Positions 13,940 to 21,315 of a stretch of 25,342 nucleotides of DNA are shown here, in pieces. Origin of the DNA: a virus; IMG/VR virus record IMGVR_UViG_3300035701_001575, positions 1 to 25,342 of that record. One strand, written 5' to 3'. The stretch's first letter is position 1. Each line of letters begins with the position of its first letter. The notes under the pieces were generated by a model, which saw only the letters and a list, made by a program, of their open reading frames with translations, was not told the DNA's origin and did no database searches. A program made the position numbers and the translations under genes.

Positions 13940-16465
13940 ATGCCTGTTGGCGAACTTGTTCTACTTCAGCTAAATGATACGGCAGTTGCCAGTAGTAAAT
14001 CTGGCTATACTGCTGGTATTTCTACGGCAGTAACGAGTAAATCTGCCTATCTATGTGGTGGTATTATACCTACACCATCTAGTAAGGCCGCGTATCTAAA
14101 AGGTTCGTCAACAAGTGAATCAAGCAAATCAGCATATCTAAAGGGCACTAGTACTGCAATAACTAGTAATTCCGCTTATGTAAGAGGTGGAATCACTTCT
14201 ACTTCAAGCAAATCTGCTTATCTAAAAGGCAGTTCTATAGAGGTTACACAAAACTCTGCTTATTTGAAAGGAAGTACATCTGGTAATACAAACAAATCAG
14301 CCTATCTTTTAGGTGGGAGTGGTTCAGGAATAACTTCTAAATTTGCCTATTTGAAAGGTTTATCTACAACTGTTTCAAATAAATCGGCTTATGTAAAAGG
14401 TAAGAATACAGCGGTTTCAAATAAATCAGCATATATATCTGGTAAAAATACAGCAATAACTAGTAAATCCGCATACTTATCTGGACAAAGTTATGGTATT
14501 ACTAACCATCCTGCATATATACGAGGAACATCTACAGCAGTAAATAATAAATCTGCATATATGAGAGGACAGGTCACGGGCAGTACAAATAAATCTGCAT
14601 ATTTAAAAGGACAGTCTGCAAGTATATCAAGTAAATCAGCCTATCTACGTGGCAGTACTATAATAAGTACCAGTATTTCTGCATATATTCAAGGCGCTTT
14701 AGTAGGAACAGAAACATCATCTCAAGTTTCTGCATATATTCAAGGTGCTGGAGATATTGATTCTGTAGTTACTTATATTACATTTATTATCCCAGGAAAA
14801 CCTGGGAAGACAGCAGTTACAAGTGTTCATGCTTACTTATCAGGCCCAATTAGTGCTATAGGTTCTGTTCATGCATACTTAGTTGGTGGAATAGTTTCTA
14901 CTACAAGTACCCATGCCTATCTTGCTGGAATAAGTACAATCAGTAGTGCTGCTGACGCATATTTACGTGGACAAACCTTTACTGTAACTTCTAAACCAGT
15001 ATACATAAAAGGTCAAGCATTTGCAGTAATCTCTAAACCAGCTTACTTGGTTGGTGGAATAAAAATTGTAACAAGTAAAGCTGCATATCTAAGAGGACAA
15101 TCAGATAGTACTACATCTAAATCAGCTTATTTAGTGGGATGGTCTACTAGTACTTCTTCTAAGGCTGCTTATCTAAAGGGGCAATCAACAGGAATAGCTT
15201 CCATCCATGCTTACCTTGCTGGTGGAATCAAAGTAGTATCTAATAAACCAGCTTATATACGTGGTCAAATTTCTGTAACTACATCGAAAGCAGCCTATAT
15301 AGCTGGTTACGCCGCCAATGTAAGTATAGCACATGCTTATACCAAGGGTAAGGATTATAGTGTATCTAGTAAATTTGCCTACTTAGCTGGTGGTTTGAGA
15401 GTATCTATATCAAAGTCAGCTTATATATCAGGAAAAACATTTACTGTAGATAGTAAACATGCTTACTTAGTGGGCAAGATTGCCACACAATCTATAGCCC
15501 ATGCCTATATCAAAGGACAGTCTAGCAGTGTAACAAGTAAATCTGCATTTATTAGTGGCAAGAGTCTAGTTTCTTCTAGCAAATCTGCATACATATCAGG
15601 TAAAATAAGTGTATCTACTTATAAACATGCATTTATGTCTACAAATGCAGTTGTACAGACAGTTGTACATGCTTATATAGTAGGTTATTCTGCAAATAGA
15701 ACATCAGTATTAGCTTATCTACGTGGTCAAGCGTTTGGTGTAACAAGTAAACCAGCATTTATCAGTGGTATTGTACGTTCAACCAAACATGCTTACTTAG
15801 CTGGTAAAACATTAGTATCTTCTAATAAATCAGCATACTTAAAAGGTAAAGATACTGCAAGTAGTTCTAAATCTGCTTACTTAGCAGGTAAATCTTTACC
15901 AATTACATCAAAGTCAGCCTATCTACGTGGGCAATCAACTACTAGTAGCAGTAAACATGCCTACTTAGCAGGAAAAATCAGTAGTATTTCTTCAAAATCT
16001 GCGTATTTATCTGGTAAATCGAGCATTAATTCTACAAAAAGTGCTTATTTATCTGGAAAAACTTTAATAAATTCAAATATTCATGCTTACCTAAATGGTG
16101 GTATAATTGTAACTAGTCAAGTGCCAGCATTTGTAGCTGGATATGCAGTTGCAAGTACCTTTATACATGCTTATGTAGTAGGATTTGCAGCTAATGTAAC
16201 TTCTGCTCATGCTTACATGTATGGTGTAGTAGGAGTAAAAAGTTCTGCACACGCTTATCTAGCAGGTACAGTTCCACATGTAATCCATAAGATAGAATGT
16301 AAGACAGTAATAAATACCAAGATACAATTTAGAACTGTTATAAATAAAGAAATAAAATTCAATACAACAATTGCCACACATGCAGCATTTATTACAAGAG
16401 TAGATACAACTGTAGATGAAGTGGTTAATATAAATTCAAAAATAAAAAGGATTGTAAAAATATGA
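13940..16465 (+). CDS. Fibre-type protein 4: 53 SAYLKG repeats with a different C-terminal tail (841 aa)
   Basis: Nearly all repeat. Residues 19-782 hold about 53 units, interrupted near residue 270 by a non-repeat segment of about 20 residues containing P-G-K-P-G-K-T that separates an N-terminal arm (units 1-18) from a C-terminal arm (units 19-53). The last 55 residues do not match the shared C-terminal domain of proteins 1-3. They carry about four copies of a 10-residue motif (K-I-x-F/C-K/R-T-V-I-N-x). The N-terminal 18 residues are a short leader without a signal peptide. A strong AGGAGG site precedes the ATG, and the last four bases overlap the start of the next gene (ATGA). Units of the His type dominate the end of the array. 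Fibre, stalk or surface layer function is inferred from repeats and neighbours. Confidence 0.9.
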   Translation: MPVGELVLLQLNDTAVASSKSGYTAGISTAVTSKSAYLCGGIIPTPSSKAAYLKGSSTSESSKSAYLKGTSTAITSNSAYVRGGITSTSSKSAYLKGSSIEVTQNSAYLKGSTSGNTNKSAYLLGGSGSGITSKFAYLKGLSTTVSNKSAYVKGKNTAVSNKSAYISGKNTAITSKSAYLSGQSYGITNHPAYIRGTSTAVNNKSAYMRGQVTGSTNKSAYLKGQSASISSKSAYLRGSTIISTSISAYIQGALVGTETSSQVSAYIQGAGDIDSVVTYITFIIPGKPGKTAVTSVHAYLSGPISAIGSVHAYLVGGIVSTTSTHAYLAGISTISSAADAYLRGQTFTVTSKPVYIKGQAFAVISKPAYLVGGIKIVTSKAAYLRGQSDSTTSKSAYLVGWSTSTSSKAAYLKGQSTGIASIHAYLAGGIKVVSNKPAYIRGQISVTTSKAAYIAGYAANVSIAHAYTKGKDYSVSSKFAYLAGGLRVSISKSAYISGKTFTVDSKHAYLVGKIATQSIAHAYIKGQSSSVTSKSAFISGKSLVSSSKSAYISGKISVSTYKHAFMSTNAVVQTVVHAYIVGYSANRTSVLAYLRGQAFGVTSKPAFISGIVRSTKHAYLAGKTLVSSNKSAYLKGKDTASSSKSAYLAGKSLPITSKSAYLRGQSTTSSSKHAYLAGKISSISSKSAYLSGKSSINSTKSAYLSGKTLINSNIHAYLNGGIIVTSQVPAFVAGYAVASTFIHAYVVGFAANVTSAHAYMYGVVGVKSSAHAYLAGTVPHVIHKIECKTVINTKIQFRTVINKEIKFNTTIATHAAFITRVDTTVDEVVNINSKIKRIVKI
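13994..16285 (+). repeat. 53-copy array of the 14-residue repeat in fibre protein 4
   Basis: Longest array in the window. The Lys at position 2 is replaced more often here than in proteins 2 and 3, especially after unit 17, and H-A-Y is common there (units 19, 20, 21, 28, 31, 35, 39, 49, 51, 52, 53). Units 24-28 match units 32-36 of protein 3 in type and order (G-G-I-K, G-Q-x-S-T, G-W-S, G-Q-S-T-G), and units 38-42 match protein 3 units 19-23, including the odd Y/F-M-S-T break and a shortened unit. DNA copies are scrambled at synonymous sites. Confidence 0.95.
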
Positions 16466-16782
16466 GCCATGTACATATATTCAGAACAGATTATGGGCAT
16501 CTCTTGGAAGTTCAAGTTAATGAGATTGATGAATTAACTGAAATAGAATCTCCAGCAAATTTATCATTATATTCATCTATAACTGTTATTGCTAGAAAAC
16601 CTGATGATACAATTGTATATTTACCAGCCACTGCTAGTGGCATATATGTAAATGCACTTATACCATCTGGATTTTTCTCAGAATCAGGACATTATTTATT
16701 TGATACTTTATTAGAAAATGCATTACAAAGATTTCACTCAACAGAATTTGGTTTAGATATAGTAATACCAATGGAGGAATAA
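16462..16782 (+). CDS. Small Ig-like protein resembling phage baseplate BppU-type domains (106 aa)
   Basis: Residues 40-106 follow the pattern of the short Ig-like domain seen in phage baseplate and tail proteins: a K-P-D-D/G-T turn, then a strand, then G-x-Y near the end of a strand (S-G-H-Y-L-F-D-T) and a final beta strand (L-D-I-V-I-P). Length is right for a one-domain version. The ATG overlaps the previous stop (ATGA), so it is made with fibre protein 4, and it may cap, anchor or attach that fibre. The next gene follows after 3 nt. The family match is from pattern memory and is only moderate. Confidence 0.78.
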   Translation: MSHVHIFRTDYGHLLEVQVNEIDELTEIESPANLSLYSSITVIARKPDDTIVYLPATASGIYVNALIPSGFFSESGHYLFDTLLENALQRFHSTEFGLDIVIPMEE

Positions 16783-16785
16783 GGT

Positions 16786-18042
16786 ATGGATTACACGGTG
16801 CAAGAATCATGCAGGATTTGTAAAGGAAGTTTGAAAAATGTTTTTAGTTTAGGAGATATATATCCATCTGGATTTGTAGATAAGACTGAAGGAAAACCAA
16901 TTCCACTATCTCTGGTAGAATGTGAAAATTGTCATCTTGTTCAAGAGAAATATAATGTTCCGCTAGATAATATGTATAGAACTTATTTCTATCAGTCCGC
17001 TATCAATCCATCAATGGTATCATCTCTACAAGAGATTGTTACAGAAATTGAAAGTACAGTAGAAATAAAGGATGATGATGTATTAGTAGACATTGGGTGT
17101 AATGATGGTACATTATTTACTCTGTATAAAAACCAAAATTCATTAAAGGTTGGATTTGACCCTGCCTTGAACTTAGCAGATAAAGCTAAATCTCATTGTG
17201 ATTTCTTTATCAATGATTACTTTCAAGACAATTATCCTGTTACGTTGGGAAAGGCTAAAGTTATTACAGCCATAGCTATGTTCTATGACTTACCAGACCC
17301 AAATAAGTTCATGGATGATATAGATAAAATCATAGCAGATGATGGAATTTTTGTTGTTCAATTTACAGATTTAGCATCTATGCTGAAAATTAATGCCTTT
17401 GATAATATCTGTCATGAACATCTAGAGTATTATAAATTAGCAGATATAGTAGATTTATTCTATAAGCATAACCTTACTGTTTTTAGAGTATCTTATAATC
17501 AAGTAAATGGTGGAAGTATTAGAATATTTGCTAGTAAACTTTCTACATTTCCAATTGAAAAAAGTGTTACACCATCTATAATGGGTGAAAGAATTTATCT
17601 AGATAGTGCTGAGGGTTCTATGAAGGCATTTTCAGCTAGAATAAAGAATGTAAAACATATTGTTTTAGAATTTCTACAAAGAAGCAGAGATGGAGGACTT
17701 GTAATATATGGATTGGGAGCATCAACAAAGGGGAATGTAGTATTGCAATATTTTGGAATAAATAAAAATCTACTTAAAGCAATAGGAGAATTAAATAAAG
17801 ATAAGTTTGGCAAAGTTACGGTAGGAACTGAAATTCCAATAATTTCAGAAGAAGATGTTTTTAAAGAATATCCAGATTTACTGCTTCTATTGCCCTGGCA
17901 CTTTCTTGATACTTTTATAAATAAAAATATAAAGTTTTTAATGGATGGAGGTGCTTTTATAGTTACTATGCCCCTACCTATGATATATTATATGGAAAAA
18001 GATAAAATAAAAGCAACTCCTTTAGAGGAAGTACTGCCATGA
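16786..18042 (+). CDS. Sugar C-methyltransferase, zinc-binding N-terminus (TylC3/NovU-like)
   Basis: SAM-dependent enzyme that puts a methyl group on carbon of an NDP-keto-sugar, the type that makes branched sugars. Three parts are visible: a zinc knuckle with C9, C12, C46 and C49; a Rossmann core with D102-I-G-C-N-D-G as SAM loop and the H210-E-H212 motif followed by Y-Y that marks this family; and a C-terminal domain (about 270-418) with G-L-G-A-S-T-K-G-N. Length (418) fits full-length members. It starts the sugar island; its last four bases overlap the next ATG. It needs a keto-sugar nucleotide made elsewhere, probably by the host, because no NDP-sugar dehydratase or epimerase is seen in this window. 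Best family call of the island. Confidence 0.92.
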   Translation: MDYTVQESCRICKGSLKNVFSLGDIYPSGFVDKTEGKPIPLSLVECENCHLVQEKYNVPLDNMYRTYFYQSAINPSMVSSLQEIVTEIESTVEIKDDDVLVDIGCNDGTLFTLYKNQNSLKVGFDPALNLADKAKSHCDFFINDYFQDNYPVTLGKAKVITAIAMFYDLPDPNKFMDDIDKIIADDGIFVVQFTDLASMLKINAFDNICHEHLEYYKLADIVDLFYKHNLTVFRVSYNQVNGGSIRIFASKLSTFPIEKSVTPSIMGERIYLDSAEGSMKAFSARIKNVKHIVLEFLQRSRDGGLVIYGLGASTKGNVVLQYFGINKNLLKAIGELNKDKFGKVTVGTEIPIISEEDVFKEYPDLLLLLPWHFLDTFINKNIKFLMDGGAFIVTMPLPMIYYMEKDKIKATPLEEVLP

Positions 18043-18824
18043 AAAAGAATTTAATTGGAAAAAAGTTTGGAAAATTAAAAGTAATAGCCTACCACCATAC
18101 TGACAAAGAACATAAAAGATGTTGGCTGTGTGAATGTGACTGTGGTAATACTGTAATCGTACCTACTGGTAGCTTGTCTTCAGGAAATACTAAAGGTTGT
18201 GGATGTATGCGTGGAAAAAATTTAAATAAGAATAGAAAATACTACAATGATTTTGATACAGCAACTTCTATAATATATAATGGATATAAAATGAAAGCAA
18301 AATTACGTAGTATAGATTTTAATCTTAATAAAGAAGATTTTATTAAACTAATAAAAGGAAGTTGTTGTTACTGTGGTATAGAATCATCACATTCTTTTAA
18401 TTATTATAAAGGAAGATTTTTTGAAACTCCTATACTTTGGAATGGTATAGATAGAGTTGATAATAAAAAAGGATATTCAGTTGAAAATTGTGTAAGTTGT
18501 TGTGAAATATGTAATAGGTCTAAAAGCGATTTAACAACAGAACAATTTTTAACTTGGGTGAAAAGAATTTATATTACCCAGTATCGTAAAGTTACTGACA
18601 GAACTCCTGGAGAATTAATAGATGCCTTGATTACCGCAGATATAAAATGTTTTCTGGCACAAGAAAATATGTTAAAAGAAAATCTTTCTGATGAAGAACG
18701 TGTAATTGCTGGTGAAAAATCACAACGTTATAATGCAAAAAGAAATTCTTTAATATCTTCTATAAACAAAGTATTAGATTATCCAGATGATAGAATCATA
18801 GAAAAGACATACGAAAACAAATGA
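18039..18824 (+). CDS. HNH nuclease fused to a short helical domain typical of sugar gene clusters (261 aa)
   Basis: Residues 1-65 hold a C-E-C-D-C-G-N motif and a C-G-C-M close, a DNA-binding module often found with homing HNH nucleases. Residues 105-165 are the nuclease, with C-Y-C-G, G-I-D-R-V-D-N-K-K-G-Y and C-C-x-x-C-N-R-S-K. Residues about 188-261 (G-E-L-I-D-A-L-I-T-A-D-I-K, later N-A-K-R-N-x-L-I) resemble, from memory, a small helical protein found beside glycosyltransferases in phages and bacteria (DUF4254-like). There is no separate start codon or stop between the parts, so a homing nuclease may have landed at the head of a sugar-cluster gene and fused with it. ATGA overlaps on both sides place it inside the operon. 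Confidence 0.85.
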   Translation: MKKNLIGKKFGKLKVIAYHHTDKEHKRCWLCECDCGNTVIVPTGSLSSGNTKGCGCMRGKNLNKNRKYYNDFDTATSIIYNGYKMKAKLRSIDFNLNKEDFIKLIKGSCCYCGIESSHSFNYYKGRFFETPILWNGIDRVDNKKGYSVENCVSCCEICNRSKSDLTTEQFLTWVKRIYITQYRKVTDRTPGELIDALITADIKCFLAQENMLKENLSDEERVIAGEKSQRYNAKRNSLISSINKVLDYPDDRIIEKTYENK

Positions 18825-19414
18825 CATACTATGGACAGTTTGACCCTCCTACAGATAAAATTATAGAAGAGTATTTTCCTAACCAGATTGTAGGGATAGC
18901 TGTTGAGGTAGGAGCAGCACACGGGATAGCAGCATCAAACACATTACATTTTGAACAAAAAGGTTGGATATGTTTGTGCATAGAACCTAATCCTAATCTG
19001 TTTGAACAATTAAAAAGAAACAGAACCTTTGCTTTGAATTTTGCTGTATCAGATTTCAATGCAGACGGTATAAATTTTGATATATGTACTGGAGATGAGA
19101 CAGCCGTAAGTGCTTTGTATCTAGATAATGAATTAATGAAACAAAATAATGTCTCTAAAAAATATACAATTAAAGTAAACGTAAGAACATTAGATTTTTG
19201 TCTAAAAGATTTCCCATCTCCCTTAGATTTTGTATCTATAGATACAGAAGGAACAGAATTAGATGTATTAAAAGGATTTAATATTGAAGAATGTCAACCT
19301 AAATTATTAGTTATTGAGAATAATTTTAATAACCCAAATATAGAAGAATATTTAAAGAATTATGGATATAGAAAGGATAGGAGACATGTTATCAACGATT
19401 TCTTTACCAGATAA
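18821..19414 (+). CDS. FkbM-family methyltransferase, copy 1
   Basis: SAM-dependent methyltransferase of the FkbM type, normally O-methylating hydroxyls on sugars or lipids. The SAM loop is V-E-V-G-A-A-H-G and the acidic residue after it is E in C-I-E-P-N-P-N. The signature S-I-D-T-E-G-T-E-L-D-V-L-K-G-F is complete, with the short C-terminal helix that follows. At 197 residues it is a compact, full-length member. The start overlaps the previous stop (ATGA) and its end overlaps the next gene. Likely role: methyl cap on a sugar added by a neighbouring glycosyltransferase, which would protect or end a glycan chain. Confidence 0.9.
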   Translation: MTYYGQFDPPTDKIIEEYFPNQIVGIAVEVGAAHGIAASNTLHFEQKGWICLCIEPNPNLFEQLKRNRTFALNFAVSDFNADGINFDICTGDETAVSALYLDNELMKQNNVSKKYTIKVNVRTLDFCLKDFPSPLDFVSIDTEGTELDVLKGFNIEECQPKLLVIENNFNNPNIEEYLKNYGYRKDRRHVINDFFTR

Positions 19415-19985
19415 TTATTTTACAGAAGGTGCTGCTGAATATCTTTTAACTTTATTTGATAAGGATTTTAAAGGTATTATGATAGATATAGGTGCTCATA
19501 GCAACCATAGAAGTAATAGTTTACTTTTAGAGGTAAATGGGTGGGAAGTATTTTGTGTAGAACCTAACCCACACTGCATAAATAAGTTAATAGATAGAAA
19601 ACATTTTCATCAATTAGCTATTGGTGCAGAAAATAAAGATAACGTAGATTTTTATATATATCATGAAGAAGATGAACAATCGTGGACAGGACTTACTAAT
19701 TATATAGGTATATCTATAAAAGAAATAGTGAAAGTGAAAATGGTAACTTTAGATTACTTCTTAGAATCAGTAGCAAAAGTAGACCATGTGGATATACTAT
19801 CTATAGATGTAGAGGGGTGGGAAATGGAAGTGCTGAAAGGAATAGACTTAGATAGATGGAAGGTTAAATCAATCTGTATAGAAAATTGGGAAGATATTGG
19901 AGAACAAAATAATTATCTAATAGATAAAGGATATAAAAAACTTAATAGAATAATATTTAATAATTTTTGGATAAAAGATTTATGA
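19386..19985 (+). CDS. FkbM-family methyltransferase, copy 2
   Basis: Second FkbM-type enzyme, paralogous to its neighbour: I-D-I-G-A-H-S-N in the SAM loop, C-V-E-P-N-P-H as acidic residue region, and S-I-D-V-E-G-W-E-M-E-V-L-K-G-I as signature. I took ATG 19386 as the start because AAAGG sits 9 nt upstream and the resulting N-terminus matches copy 1; ATG 19362, 24 bases earlier in the same frame, has no clear ribosome site but cannot be excluded. Either way the gene overlaps copy 1 in another frame. It ends in an ATGA overlap with the next gene. The pair is divergent enough to act on different positions or sugars. Confidence 0.88.
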   Translation: MLSTISLPDNYFTEGAAEYLLTLFDKDFKGIMIDIGAHSNHRSNSLLLEVNGWEVFCVEPNPHCINKLIDRKHFHQLAIGAENKDNVDFYIYHEEDEQSWTGLTNYIGISIKEIVKVKMVTLDYFLESVAKVDHVDILSIDVEGWEMEVLKGIDLDRWKVKSICIENWEDIGEQNNYLIDKGYKKLNRIIFNNFWIKDL

Positions 19986-20557
19986 AAGTAACCTTTATAA
20001 CACCGTTGACAAGACCATATAATATAAAACTAATGCACAATTCCATTATGGCAAGTGTAACTAAAGATGTTGAATGGGATTGGATTATAGTTGAAGATGG
20101 AGATTCACTACTTGAGGCTGGAGATTGTCTTTGTACAAAATACATATCATACCCAAGTGATGACAAAGGTTTATCAGGGAATCCACAAAGAAATGTAGCA
20201 CTAGACCATGTAGACTGTGATAGATATGTTTACTTTTTAGACGATGATAATATTGTGCACTCAAATTTGTTTATTCGTGCTACTAAGATATTACAAAACT
20301 CTAATAAAGCGTTAATCTTTTCGCAGGTACACAAGATAGGAATACCAAGACTAATTCCACAGCCAGATAGAATAGTTCCATGTCATATTGATACTGCTCA
20401 ATTTCTAATTCCAAGAGATTTAATAGGAGATTTAAAATGGGAAAATTTCAATTACTGCGCCGATGGTGCTTTTTTTAGTACTCTATATAATCAACATAAA
20501 GATAGATTTATAATAACTAAAGAAATGCTTTGTTACTACAATTATCTTAGACAATGA
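19982..20557 (+). CDS. Glycosyltransferase, family 2-like (GT-A), 191 aa
   Basis: GT-A fold enzyme that adds a sugar from a nucleotide donor. Visible are an N-terminal T-P-L-T-R start, W-I-I-V-E-D-G-D, a G-N-P-Q-R-N segment like other family 2 members, and Y-F-L-D87-D88-D89 as the DxD metal-binding motif. The enzyme is short and lacks membrane segments, so it is cytoplasmic. I chose ATG 19982 (M-K-V-T-F-I) rather than 19967 since it makes the standard ATGA overlap with the previous stop and matches the family start. The end overlaps the next ATG in the same way. Acceptor unknown; fibre proteins or host glycans are the candidates. Confidence 0.88.
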   Translation: MKVTFITPLTRPYNIKLMHNSIMASVTKDVEWDWIIVEDGDSLLEAGDCLCTKYISYPSDDKGLSGNPQRNVALDHVDCDRYVYFLDDDNIVHSNLFIRATKILQNSNKALIFSQVHKIGIPRLIPQPDRIVPCHIDTAQFLIPRDLIGDLKWENFNYCADGAFFSTLYNQHKDRFIITKEMLCYYNYLRQ

Positions 20558-21315
20558 TACTAAGTCTTTGGGGTTCCCTTGGCGACCATATAATTATGAC
20601 AGGTATACCAGAGGCTTATTTTCATATCTTTGGTGAAAAAACTAAAATAAGAAATAAACTTAGTGAATTATTTTGGAATAATAATCCATATGTAACAGAA
20701 GAAAATATAGGGAAAGATTGTTATTTCAATGCTAATACTGTAGATACTTACAAATTTTATTATCCACAAAGAGTATTTTATGATATTACAGGACTATGGA
20801 TAGATAGAGAAGATGTCCAACCTAATTTATATATACCTAGAAAAACTGTTCCTAAACTTGTAATAATGAATGACCAAGCAGGATGGCCTTCTAGAAGAGG
20901 TTATAGATATCTTACTAACTTATCCAGACGATTAATGGAGAGTGGATATACAGTAGTATATTTAAGAAATAATGGATTTAAAGATTGTACAAATAAAATA
21001 TCAGCAGGACAAATATGGAGTTCTCATTACATATTAGAAGATTTACCAATGCCACAGTTGCTAGATAAGATGTCCGAAGCAGCTCTTTACATTGGGTATG
21101 ATAGTGGTCTATCGGCATTGGCAGGAGCATTAAAGATACCATACATAACTTTTTATGGTAGTATACCAGCAATAAATACAACACATTTTACCTGTATCTA
21201 TGCCATAGATGAATGTGACCACTGTTGTACAGACCAATGCAATAAAAATTGTTTAACCTTGTATGAGGATAAGACAGACGAAATAATGGAAAGGATTAAA
21301 GCACATGGAATTTAA
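20554..21315 (+). CDS. GT9/heptosyltransferase-like glycosyltransferase
   Basis: GT-B type enzyme like heptosyltransferases. The N-terminal G-S-L-G-D-H-I-I loop, a middle segment with Q-A-G-W-P, and a C-terminal G-Y-D-S-G-L-S-A-L-A-G-A-L-K-I-P-Y-I-T-F-Y-G-S stretch (seen in two parts) fit the family. At 253 residues it is shorter than bacterial heptosyltransferases, and the region between the two domains is compact. A Cys-rich tail (D-H-C-C, D-Q-C, N-C) near the C-terminus is a typical family feature too. Start overlaps the previous gene (ATGA), and its end overlaps the next by 11 nt. Heptose itself is not implied; the donor sugar is unknown. Confidence 0.85.
   Translation: MILSLWGSLGDHIIMTGIPEAYFHIFGEKTKIRNKLSELFWNNNPYVTEENIGKDCYFNANTVDTYKFYYPQRVFYDITGLWIDREDVQPNLYIPRKTVPKLVIMNDQAGWPSRRGYRYLTNLSRRLMESGYTVVYLRNNGFKDCTNKISAGQIWSSHYILEDLPMPQLLDKMSEAALYIGYDSGLSALAGALKIPYITFYGSIPAINTTHFTCIYAIDECDHCCTDQCNKNCLTLYEDKTDEIMERIKAHGI

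Noticed and set aside
14790-14815. P-G-K-P-G-K-T in fibre protein 4 as a nucleotide-binding loop
   Set aside because: The spacing does not fit Walker A and no ATPase fold surrounds it; it is more likely a linker.
9609-16285. Regular 42-bp DNA repeats that could be taken for a CRISPR array or satellite
   Set aside because: They are in frame, conserved as protein and not as DNA, have no constant repeat with unique spacers, and no cas genes are present.
6530-16465. Diversity-generating retroelement acting on the fibre genes
   Set aside because: No reverse transcriptase or template repeat with adenine-specific changes was seen in the window.
16255-16515. 86-codon minus-strand frame with hydrophobic, membrane-like composition
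   Set aside because: It lies opposite the end of fibre protein 4 and the next gene, both clearly coding; hydrophobicity comes from reading T-rich complement of A-rich codons.
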